64,000 bases of DNA from Marivirga tractuosa DSM 4126 (GTDB lineage Bacteria > Bacteroidota > Bacteroidia > Cytophagales > Cyclobacteriaceae), in NCBI RefSeq assembly GCF_000183425.1, contig NC_014759.1:496001-560000 (forward strand), in the 5' to 3' direction. A program made the translations under genes and the position numbers. The notes under the pieces are model-generated. The model saw only the letters and a program-made list of their open reading frames with translations. It did no database searches and was not told where the DNA came from. This document shows, in pieces, positions 48,262 through 55,458 of the stretch (its first letter is position 1; every line of letters begins with the position of its first letter).

Positions 48262-48719
48262 GGTATAATTATTTTGATCACCACAAAAAACTAGATTATA
48301 TCAATATATAATGTATGTGTTACCCCTAATTTTTTAAATAGGTAATATACTTATAAAAACCACTAAAACATCCTTTAAACGGCTTTAATAGACTTTAAAT
48401 TCCAGTAAATATCTGAAATATTACGTCTAAAAACGATCCGCTATTTGTATTATATTAATGTTAGTCTAGATCAAATATCCATGTATATGAAAAAAGATAC
48501 TACTTATCGTTAATCAATACTTAGGTATAAGATAAACTAATCCTTCAACATAGACATTGCACCCAATAGGTGGATTTACTATATAATTATCTTTAGTCGA
48601 TAGGTTCAAAATGAAAATTCATGAACGCAAAATAGATTTAAGCTACCTCCCCCCTAACAATTAAAAATCTCACACCCACGCGGGGATGAACTTTAAAGCA
48701 AATGACTCTTTTATAAATC

Positions 48720-48905
48720 TAGGGTGAGCTTGAGGTCAGACTAAAGCTTTTAGAAAAACAAAATGCAGCATTGGAGAACCAATTAGCCATCAGCAATAAA
48801 AAGGCTGTTTTATTTATACTATCATCAATATAGATGAAGAATAGTTTAAGATACCCATCCGAAAAAAGGACTACATCGAACAATTGAAGGATACAAAATC
48901 AAACA
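48720..48905 (+). pseudogene. IS3-family OrfA C-terminal remnant
   Basis: In one frame from about 48725 the DNA encodes ELEVRLKLLEKQNAALENQL, a leucine-zipper-like coiled coil typical of IS3 OrfA tails. After a frame change it reads FKIPIRKKDYIEQLKD, the usual OrfA ending in Bacteroidota IS3 relatives. The N-terminal HTH and OrfB are missing and stops interrupt it, so it is a dead fragment left by an insertion sequence. Confidence 0.5.
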
Positions 48906-48939
48906 AAAAAGCCCTAAATCATAAGATTTAAGGCTTTTT
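48906..48939. terminator. Terminator-like hairpin
   Basis: Arms aaaaagccctaaatc (48906-48920) and gatttaaggcttttt (48925-48939) pair with one mismatch around a 4-nt loop. It is A-rich on one side and T-rich on the other, so it could act in both directions. It lies directly after the OrfA remnant. Confidence 0.6.
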
Positions 48940-49206
48940 GAAGCTAATTAAATTAGCTAAGTGATCCGTTCAGGATTACACCTTAATTTTATAAGTTACT
49001 GTTTTACAGTTATTTACTTCCAATCTTGTTTTAATGGACACTAATTGGACACCAAAATAATATTCTAAATTGCTGTCTTTTAATGACTTAATTTCCACTA
49101 CATACTGCCAAAGAACGTTTCTTTGTTATACTAAATATACACAAAAAAGGGCAAATTTTATGAATAAAAGGCGGGAAATTTCTGGATTAGAACCTAATAA
49201 ATTGGC

Positions 49207-49404
49207 TTAATCGGTGAGGTATTCTTGGACTGTTTCAGCATCTATTCCAGTGTAATCTGCGAACTCGGAAACTGTTATGAGCTGGTGTTTTTCTTTCCCT
49301 CTTCTTTCTCGAATCTTCTCTAATAACCTTCTTCCAGTGCGCTCGCTTTTACCTGTAATGCGCTGTATGTCCTTTGGATAGATAACGGTTCTTTTCAATA
49401 TCAT
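49207..49404 (-). CDS. Small helix-turn-helix-like protein of Bacteroidota
   Basis: A 65-residue basic protein. Two short helical motifs can be read: KDIQRITGKSERTGRRLLEK (about 11-30), which looks like an HTH of the excisionase or Mor-like kind, and TVSEFADYTGIDAETVQEYL (about 44-63), which looks like a second one. I recognise it as a recurring small Bacteroidota family but know no function. It is divergent from the four plus-strand genes that follow, which would suit a regulator of that cassette. Upstream (49405-49585) is a shared intergenic space for two promoters. Confidence 0.65.
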   Translation of the reverse strand: MILKRTVIYPKDIQRITGKSERTGRRLLEKIRERRGKEKHQLITVSEFADYTGIDAETVQEYLTD

Positions 49405-49585
49405 AATCTTATACTTTATCTATACTTTATCCATAAGGATGCTGTATACTAATATAGCCAATTTCTTGAAAGCTATAACGACAATAATTACCAATTAAGA
49501 CAACACGACCTTTAACGGAAGTCAGTTTTTGACAAACGCTCATTTGAGGAATACTTTGCCTGCTCATCAAATATATTTTTCAATT

Positions 49586-50356
49586 ATGGCAAGACAAAAA
49601 GGAATTATCAAATTGAAAGGAAAGATCGGGGATCTGTCTTTTTACAAAACCAAAGATGGCTATCTGGCCAGAGAAAAAGGCGGCATTGACAAAGAGCGTA
49701 TGAAGAATGATCCTGCCTTCCAAAGAACTCGAGAAAATGGCGCTGAATTTGGAAGGGCTGGAAAAGCTGGTAGGCTTTTGAGAACTTCGGTTAGACCGTT
49801 GCTTTTGAAAGCTGCTGATGGTAGAGTGGCCAGCCGAATGACCCGAGAAATGGTGAAGGTTGTGAAAAGCGATACAGCCAACGATAGAGGGGAAAGAACG
49901 GTTTCTGATGGTGATATTGAATTGCTGAAGGGTTTCGAGTTCAATCAAAATGGAAAGCTTAATGCAACCATGTATGCACCTTTTACAGTAGCTATTGACC
50001 GTGCAGCTGGTGAAGCTACTGTGAATATTCCTAGCTTCATTCCTCAGAATACTTTTGCTGCTCCTGGAGGGGCAAGTCATATGCGACTGGTGGCTGCCAC
50101 AAGTAAAGTGGATTTTGCAGAGGAAACTTTCAATCTTAATACAGATGAAAGCAGTGAAATTGCTATTGGTCCTCAAACTGAAGCTGCCATTACTTTAACA
50201 GCTACAGTTCCTTCTGGTGGAAAAGAACCTATCTTTTTGCTTTTTGGAGTAGAATTCCTTCAGGAGGTGAATGGGACTATGTACCCGCTTAAAAACGGTG
50301 CATTCAATGCCCTTGCATTGGTGGAGATTGACAATACCATTCCTGGACCTTTATAG
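49586..50356 (+). CDS. Conserved Bacteroidota protein of unknown function (DUF6266-like opening)
   Basis: A 256-residue protein. ATG 49586 was chosen since the conserved opening MARQKGIIKLKGKIGDLSFY starts there; 19 upstream in-frame codons look non-coding. The N-terminal part (about 1-90) is basic and Gly/Arg-rich (REKGGIDKERM, EFGRAGKAGRLLRT). The C-terminal part (about 120-256) is beta-rich with no signal peptide. The opening resembles DUF6266-type proteins, often found alone or in phage-like settings, but the match is not certain. It is followed 9 bp later by the DUF5675 gene. No function is assigned. A structural or secreted phage-derived role is a guess based only on neighbours. Confidence 0.65.
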   Translation: MARQKGIIKLKGKIGDLSFYKTKDGYLAREKGGIDKERMKNDPAFQRTRENGAEFGRAGKAGRLLRTSVRPLLLKAADGRVASRMTREMVKVVKSDTANDRGERTVSDGDIELLKGFEFNQNGKLNATMYAPFTVAIDRAAGEATVNIPSFIPQNTFAAPGGASHMRLVAATSKVDFAEETFNLNTDESSEIAIGPQTEAAITLTATVPSGGKEPIFLLFGVEFLQEVNGTMYPLKNGAFNALALVEIDNTIPGPL

Positions 50357-50365
50357 AATTGGGTA

Positions 50366-51028
50366 ATGAGTTTTGAACTTATTCGAAATTACAGGTCAGA
50401 CGGAACTAATGGAACTCTTTGGTATGATGGATCTCTGATCTGTCATACCATTGAACTTCCTTGGAAGGAGAATCAGCCTTTTGTCAGTTGTATTCCTGAA
50501 GGGAGATATCTAATGGAAAAAAGAATAACTCACGAAAGGGGATTTCATCTGATATTGAAAAGTGTACCAGGAAGGAGTTGGATTTTAATCCATCCTGCGA
50601 ATGATGCCCGAACAGAACTGGAAGGCTGCATTGCACCAGTCTCGGAGTTGACAGGAATAGGTAAAGGAATCCGATCGGGTGAAGCCATGGACAGGCTTTT
50701 GGAAGTCTTTGAAGAGGCTCAAGAGAAACAGAATCATATTTACATCACTATTAAAGAGAAATCAGCTATGAATATTTTAGAAAGAGTAAAAAAGCCCACT
50801 CCAAAGTTGTTTAGAAAATTGCGGACAGTCGGTTTGATATTAGCAGCTGCAGGAGGCGCTATTTTAGGAGCGCCCATCACATTGCCAGCTGGCTTGATCA
50901 CAGTTGCAGGATATCTAACCGTTGGCGCTAGTGTCCTTACAGCAGTGAGTCAGGTAACCGTAGAGGACGAAGAAAAAATCCCTCCACTGCCAGAAGTTAA
51001 AAACAAGGGAGATGCAAGTCCACGGTAA
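50366..51028 (+). CDS. DUF5675 protein fused to a hydrophobic tail
   Basis: A 220-residue protein. Residues 1-130 match DUF5675 (RNYRSDGTNGTLWYDG, CIPEGRYLMEKR, HPANDARTELEGCIAPV), a small Bacteroidota and phage family of unknown biochemistry. Residues 135-220 (MNILERVKKPTPKLF onward) have one or two membrane helices (VGLILAAAGGAILGAPITL, VAGYLTVGASVLTAVSQV) and look like a separate small membrane protein. An internal ATG at 50768, preceded by the purine-rich aaagagaaa, could start that 86-residue part separately. So this is either a genuine fusion or two proteins joined by loss of a stop. It overlaps the next small gene by 17 bp. Confidence 0.7.
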   Translation: MSFELIRNYRSDGTNGTLWYDGSLICHTIELPWKENQPFVSCIPEGRYLMEKRITHERGFHLILKSVPGRSWILIHPANDARTELEGCIAPVSELTGIGKGIRSGEAMDRLLEVFEEAQEKQNHIYITIKEKSAMNILERVKKPTPKLFRKLRTVGLILAAAGGAILGAPITLPAGLITVAGYLTVGASVLTAVSQVTVEDEEKIPPLPEVKNKGDASPR

Positions 51029-51197
51029 GGCGGGCACAGCTGGAGGCACTATTCTCACAGTGCTCGTCAATTTGCAAAGTGCTGATATTGTCAAGACTTG
51101 CATTTTGGCAGCTGTTGGAGCATTAGTTAGTTTTTGTATGTCACTGGCCATGAAATGGGTGGTCAAGAAAATCAAGAAGAAAGGCCGTAGTTCATAG
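51012..51197 (+). CDS. Small one- or two-helix holin-like membrane protein
   Basis: A 61-residue protein that opens MQVHGKAGTAGGTILTVLVN and has a strongly hydrophobic stretch (about 27-50, VKTCILAAVGALVSFCMSLA) followed by a very basic tail (KWVVKKIKKKGRSS). Size, helix and charged tail are those of phage holins, but no family is certain. It overlaps the DUF5675 gene in another frame, so translation is coupled, and its stop is followed immediately by a terminator. It is the last gene of the small cassette. Confidence 0.6.
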   Translation: MQVHGKAGTAGGTILTVLVNLQSADIVKTCILAAVGALVSFCMSLAMKWVVKKIKKKGRSS

Positions 51198-51210
51198 CTA
51201 CGGTTTTTTT
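51185..51210 (+). terminator. Rho-independent terminator of the DUF5675 cassette
   Basis: Stem ccgtag/ctacgg with a 7-nt loop, then seven T residues. The stem contains the last codons and stop of the holin-like gene. Confidence 0.85.
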
Positions 51211-51234
51211 GTGTCCAGTCCACTGGGGAATGAT

Positions 51235-51271
51235 CAAAAAAATAAAAACCTGGCAGGCAAAACCCACCAGG
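51235..51271 (-). terminator. Rho-independent terminator on the minus strand
   Basis: On the minus strand cctgg.ggg pairs with cct.ccagg around a short T-rich loop and is followed by tttttattttttt. It shows that some minus-strand transcript from about 51.3-51.6 kb ends here, although no known gene lies there. Confidence 0.7.
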
Positions 51272-51550
51272 CAATAAAACTAAAATGGCAATGGAGAGAA
51301 ATTAATCTCAAACCACAAAAACCGAAGGAAATAATAACCTTCAGACTGAACACGAAACCGCGTTAAACTAAACGCTGGACGAAGACGAACGTACGCCACC
51401 AACCACCGGCTGGCGATGCGCACTCTAAAAATTAATTTAAACATAGTGCGCATCCACACAGGAACGGTGAGATAGATGCCAGAGCGGCACATAAAAAATA
51501 CAACCGCTTGCGGTGGAGATTTTTTTTGTAGCCGGCAAAGCGAACTCTTG
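51272..51550 (-). ncRNA. Candidate structured RNA or small ORF ending at the 51235 terminator
   Basis: This minus-strand stretch ends at a strong terminator and contains a perfect 10-bp hairpin, gatgcgcact (51413-51422 region) paired with agtgcgcatc about 20 nt further on, plus shorter hairpins (accgcttgcggt near 51506; gaagg/ccttc near 51323). A 70-codon frame, 51492-51280, opens MCRSGIYLTVPVWMR and stops 9 bases before the terminator, so a small Arg-rich peptide is the alternative. I do not recognise either as a named family. Confidence 0.35.
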
Positions 51551-52380
51551 CATCTTTCTCATCCGCATGCCTGTAAATTTCACTATGTTTGGATTGATTT
51601 TTCTACTGTCCTGACGCAGGAAAGCTGGTAAAGAGCTTTTTGCAAATTTTGCTTACACTGCAAAATCTAGCTATGAAATACTACCTTATCTCGTTTCAAT
51701 TTCTTATCAGAAATCCTGATTATAATAATAATTTAAGCAAACAATTTTCTTAAAAAGAACTATCTGCGGAATCCCATTTGTTTGAATTGAGCTATGAAAT
51801 GCAACCGCTCACTAACGCACACACCCAAGGGGAATATTTTCAAAAGAGAAAAGAAAAAAAACAAAAAAAGAAAAGAGAAAGCTTTTCTTTCAGGGGGAAT
51901 TGCTTCGGGGGCAAGTCTTTTTTGAAAAATACTTCCGCTGGTGAGCGGAGGAGATTTTTACAAAAACCCGAAGGGCTTGGACTTGTGGCCGAAAAAGCAA
52001 TTCATCCCTAATTTGCTTTCCTCTTTTATTTAATTTTTGAAGAAATATTTACCTGCGATACTTATTAAAATCTTCCATCCAAATTCCTGGGGCTAACTCA
52101 ATGCGGCCAAAAGCCGCACCTTTAACGGGTGGTGGGGAATTTGGGAAAGGATGTGGAATGCTGTCCTATCGTATTAGCACAACAGTTTGATCAAGGCACC
52201 ATGCGGGAAGATGTGGGAAGGTGAACGCAGGAAGAGCGGTTGCAAATAATGGAGTTTACGGAATGGTTTGCAATCCGCTGTGTGTCGAGCCGTCTGCGAG
52301 TGCGACCCTGGGTGGTAGACCGAGAGTGACCTAAGGGAACGGGGGCTAGCCACGAGCGGAGAGTAACGGAGCGAACAAGG

Positions 52381-52462
52381 CTTGGCGTGGTTTTTAGTTA
52401 AAAAAAGCTGTAGCCGATTTAATCATAAACTCTAACAGCTTTTTTTAAAAACCATGACAAGC
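52381..52462. repeat. Long imperfect hairpin (about 27-bp stem)
   Basis: The left arm (52381-52411, cttggcgtggttttt, then aaaaaaagctgt) pairs with the right arm (52434-52462) with a 4-base bulge and about three mismatches. It is one of the cruciform-like units in the gene-free region. Confidence 0.65.
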
Positions 52463-52569
52463 CGCAGCCCAGGGGCGCCCGCAGGCGAGCCTAACTCTGG
52501 CAACCGGGGGCTGTTGCTTTTAAATGGAGTTTACGGAATTTTAAAGGAACAGACCAGGTAGGTTGCCGT

Positions 52570-52716
52570 GCTGCACTTGGGCTAAGCTGCAAGGGGCATG
52601 ACAGCACTTGCCCCGAAGGGGTTGGCTTTTGGCTTTAAATACCTTAAAAATTAACACTTATTTAAAGCCTGAAGCCAATGCTGGCGAGACCCTTTGCCGC
52701 AGCCCAAGCGCAGCAC
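52570..52716. repeat. Large nested cruciform
   Basis: The inner arms ttggcttttggctttaaata (52622-52641) and 52659-52678 pair with two mismatches. The outer arms gctgcacttgggct (52570-52583) and agcccaagcgcagc (52701-52714) pair with one mismatch. Extra unpaired bases on the left give it the asymmetric, bulged form typical of folded recombination sites. Confidence 0.6.
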
Positions 52717-52863
52717 ACCATAGTGCCTGGCCGTGCGGCTGGTATATCAAATAACAGCTTTTTGGCTTGGGAGCCAAAAAGACCGCTTCCTTTTGCTTTT
52801 TTACCTCTTTAACTGCTTAACAAAAAAAAAGCAAAAGCTATGAGGGAAGGATTGTGCGGGTAA

Positions 52864-53000
52864 GTGCGGTTGGTTAGCCGAGTGCCTTTGAATTACCCTT
52901 TAGGGAAATTAAAGGCTTTCGGCTGAGGGAGCCATGGGCTTTGGCTAATTTTTGTGGATCGTGGAAGGGTTGTAACGAAATTAGGCAATGCGCATGGTGG
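52864..53000. repeat. Cruciform direct repeat, copy A
   Basis: About 137 bp, roughly 85-88% identical by eye to copy B (56974-57109) in the same orientation. It opens gtgcgg and ends aattaggcaatgcgcatggt plus gg. Its left part (52876-52924) folds as an imperfect hairpin of about 23 bp (agccga...tcggct), and a second short hairpin follows (agcc...ggct). It lies 158 bp beyond the stop of the AlbA-HEPN gene, at the 3' end of the minus-strand gene pair. Confidence 0.8.
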
Positions 53001-53157
53001 GGCATTGTGAGAAAGAACGTTCAGTATATAAAAATAGAGGCGATTACGTAGCACTTATTTATCAAATTAAACAAAAGTTGAAGCGAGCTGGAGCACTTTT
53101 AACCCCTACTGTTTTGCCAATTTTTTTATATATTGTTAGGCTGACCTGCTTTATTTA

Positions 53158-54228
53158 TCAATCTACTGTCGCAAGTCTATATTTAATTTTTGCTGCATTA
53201 TCAATTTTCTCAATTATTTCAACTAGATATACAAGCTTGTCGCAAAACTCTTTAATATTTATCTGATGTTCTGAATTTAAAACATATTCACCAGTAAAAT
53301 GCTGTAAAAACTTTTCATCTACAATTCCATTTCTGTGAGCGTATAAGTGGCGAATTTGTAAAATTTTCTCAATCTCTGTTTGTTCATGGTTATCAATAAT
53401 ATCCAAATCTTTAATTTGCTTATTATCCTTAATAAAACCTTTCACACTACCTTTTTGTAGTTTACTAATTTTCTGCTTACTCCAATAATGAACAAACTCC
53501 TGAATATCTGAACAATTCAATACTTCCTCAATTGTTACTTTTTGTTGAGATTTTAACGATTCAGGATTTGCAAGATAGATCTCATATAATAGGTCAGATA
53601 AATAGGCTTCAAAACTATCAACGTACGAGGAGAAAAGAATTCGAGATAAAATCTTTCCTTCTTGATTATCTGTTGGTTCTTCTACTCCTTGCGGATATAA
53701 AATAGTTCTTAAATCATCAATTAATTTTAATACACTTTGATAGTGTTCTATTAGCCTAAGTTTTGAACTTGTGCCATTTTGAGTGTAGCTAACAATTAAG
53801 TCATTTATTTCTGAAATTCTTGCATAACCGCTTGGATTAAACAATAGCTCCTGTGGTGTTTGCAGCTGGGTTGAAGCTCCAACTCTTATATAAGCATTGT
53901 TTTCTAATAGAATTACAGAATCGGACTTCTCAATTTTTATTACATAAAGCTTTTTCCCCTGGTGCATAAAGTACTGATAATGAACAGCGGGTTGTGGTGA
54001 TAGTAAATCTAAAGCTTTATGCATTATAGAATTAGCACGAAAGTCTTCGCTTAAACCATTTATTTCTTTGTTATCAGACACGCCTAATATGACATATCCT
54101 CCAGATGTATTGGCAAAAGAACAAATTAATCTGGCAAGGCTTTTAGATGGTAATAAAACAGCCTTATACTCTAGCTTTTCATTTTCTTCTGAGCCTATTA
54201 TATTTATTATCTCGTTTGATATATCCAT
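53158..54228 (-). CDS. AlbA_2 (Schlafen-type) domain protein with C-terminal HEPN-like RNase domain
   Basis: A 356-residue two-domain protein. Residues 10-130 are an AlbA_2/divergent AAA-associated domain (EKLEYKAVLL, SFANTSGGYVILGVSDN), as in Schlafen proteins and many bacterial defence or regulatory proteins. The C-terminal half (about 165-350) is all-helical and carries LQIRHLYAHRNGIVDEKF near residue 295, an R-x4-H motif in the right setting for a HEPN ribonuclease (MAE_28990-like). The product is therefore probably an RNA-targeting effector. It starts 3 bp after the stop of the HSP90-like ATPase frame, so the two are coupled. Domain reading is fairly sure; the defence role is inference from domains and context. 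Confidence 0.75.
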   Translation of the reverse strand: MDISNEIINIIGSEENEKLEYKAVLLPSKSLARLICSFANTSGGYVILGVSDNKEINGLSEDFRANSIMHKALDLLSPQPAVHYQYFMHQGKKLYVIKIEKSDSVILLENNAYIRVGASTQLQTPQELLFNPSGYARISEINDLIVSYTQNGTSSKLRLIEHYQSVLKLIDDLRTILYPQGVEEPTDNQEGKILSRILFSSYVDSFEAYLSDLLYEIYLANPESLKSQQKVTIEEVLNCSDIQEFVHYWSKQKISKLQKGSVKGFIKDNKQIKDLDIIDNHEQTEIEKILQIRHLYAHRNGIVDEKFLQHFTGEYVLNSEHQINIKEFCDKLVYLVEIIEKIDNAAKIKYRLATVD

Positions 54229-54231
54229 TTT

Positions 54232-55458
54232 TTAAACTGGAATTTTATTAATACCTGTTGTCCTAAGAATTTTACCTAAAGTTAAGTGTCTGGGAGAATC
54301 ACTGCCATTATCTATCCAGAGTTCAGTATTTGCCAAATCTAGTGTATCCTTTTCAGAGGAGTAGTACACTATAACTTCACCATAATCTGAAGGACGTACT
54401 ACAACTTGTATTTCCAATCCTTCTTTCTTTATTCCACCGATTACAGTTGTTGCTAAGTCCTCCATTTCAGAACAGTCATATTTTGAAAGCGACTCAAGAT
54501 GCTTTTTCACATTGGATTTTGCTCTTGAAATAAGCCTTTGTGCCTTTACAAACATTTCACTATTGGGCATTGAAGTGTGTTTAAATGCAGCTGACATATG
54601 TTTATCTTCAAGAAGTTCTTCTAATTCTTCAGGAGTCGTAATTGCTAGGTTCACCAATATATCAGGAGTAATTTCAATTTGTGCACGACTGCCTGCTGAA
54701 TTTGTGTTTGTCAATAAATCCCGAAGTTCTGTAACAGTATCCACATTAAAGTCTGAAAGCAGAATATCAAGTTCCTCACCTTTCTTTATTTCAGTGATTA
54801 ATGACGGATTTGTTTCAAGGGCTTCTGCAACTTCAGAAAGTTTTGATAATTCAGTTTTGCTTCGCATAACCTTATACAAACTCTCTTTATCGTTTATTGT
54901 GTTCATAAACAGTTCTGCCCGTTTTCTATACAAATCAGCAAATATCTCTTTAGATTCTTTAGAATTATTCTCAAACCATTCAGATAGTAAACTTATTGCT
55001 TTTACTATATTTCCATCTTTTTTTTGTGCTTTATTAAGCATTTGGGTTATTTCTCCTGCTATATCTTTTCGATGTTTAGCATAGAATTTACCTTTACCAA
55101 CCCCAGTTATTAATAAGATTTCTTTCCAGTCTTCGCCCAATAATTGTAATATTTCAATCAATTCCTCATTGTCAATCTTATCAATAAAAAGCTCTCCATT
55201 TTTCTTGAAATGACCATTTTGATTTGGTGTGATTTCATTTCTTTCAAAAAGGGCAATATTAGAATCTTCTTCTAATAGAAAACTACATAAATTATTATAC
55301 CATTTATAAGTTTCAAACTCCTCTTTTTTAAGAGCTTTTGATAATTCGGAGATACTTCCAATTTTTGATAGGTCAGAAACTAATTCTGAATATGTAAGTT
55401 CGTTCCAATTAGAATATGACTGTAAACTCCATTTATAAAAATGCTTTTTACAACACAC
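54232..55458 (-). CDS. Sacsin/HSP90-like ATPase, C-terminal part (frameshifted from the N-terminal part)
   Basis: A 408-codon frame that is the downstream half of the gene starting at 56792. Coding similarity in this frame continues past its nominal GTG at 55458 up to about 55565 (INDIWFPSSKYTKEVQQSIW), where it meets the upstream frame at a run of seven A. The protein part is mainly helical and charged, with a C-terminal beta domain (LEIQVVVRPSDYGEVIVYYS, DNGSDSPRHLTLGKIL). Taken with the upstream half it makes about 850 residues, a normal size for bacterial sacsin-N-like ATPases. The stop is 3 bp from the AlbA-HEPN start. On its own it lacks the ATPase domain. Confidence 0.65.
   Translation of the reverse strand: MCCKKHFYKWSLQSYSNWNELTYSELVSDLSKIGSISELSKALKKEEFETYKWYNNLCSFLLEEDSNIALFERNEITPNQNGHFKKNGELFIDKIDNEELIEILQLLGEDWKEILLITGVGKGKFYAKHRKDIAGEITQMLNKAQKKDGNIVKAISLLSEWFENNSKESKEIFADLYRKRAELFMNTINDKESLYKVMRSKTELSKLSEVAEALETNPSLITEIKKGEELDILLSDFNVDTVTELRDLLTNTNSAGSRAQIEITPDILVNLAITTPEELEELLEDKHMSAAFKHTSMPNSEMFVKAQRLISRAKSNVKKHLESLSKYDCSEMEDLATTVIGGIKKEGLEIQVVVRPSDYGEVIVYYSSEKDTLDLANTELWIDNGSDSPRHLTLGKILRTTGINKIPV

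Larger units (their letters stand above)
48262..49206. other. 945-bp non-coding region at the left border of the accessory segment
   Basis: It contains the presumed promoter of the giant adhesin operon, a decayed IS3-type OrfA fragment (48720-48905), a terminator-like hairpin (48906-48939) and the string ctaattaaattagctaa (48944-48960), which recurs at 61670-61686. Two close tggacac repeats lie near 49034-49054. No intact gene is visible. Confidence 0.6.
51211..53157. other. About 1.9 kb gene-free region packed with cruciforms
   Basis: No convincing protein gene is found on either strand apart from a 70-codon candidate (51280-51492). The DNA is richer in G and C than its surroundings and holds at least six imperfect inverted repeats: 51425-51466, 52079-52159, 52381-52462, 52570-52716, 52757-52784 and the direct-repeat copy 52864-53000. 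Several have arms of 20 bp or more with bulges. It could be an array of recombination sites, a long structured RNA, or a transfer origin. This is inference; only the symmetry is seen. Confidence 0.55.

Noticed and set aside
49020..49060. Two tggacac strings as an integrase attachment site
   Set aside because: The repeats are only 7-8 bp, no matching copy lies at the other end of the accessory block, and no integrase is adjacent.
49580..50176. Minus-strand 198-codon frame opposite the 256-aa protein
   Set aside because: It is antisense to a well-supported gene with Bacteroidota-conserved sequence, has Ser/Cys-rich shadow composition and no sensible start context.
51778..52011. Possible 77-codon plus-strand gene in the gene-free region
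   Set aside because: It is dominated by a Lys/Arg-rich low-complexity run coming from an A-rich hairpin, has no convincing start, and overlaps inverted repeats; it is more likely non-coding.
52988..53266. Possible 92-codon plus-strand gene next to repeat copy A
   Set aside because: It starts inside the repeat and its 3' part runs antisense into the AlbA-HEPN gene; no protein-like conservation is evident.
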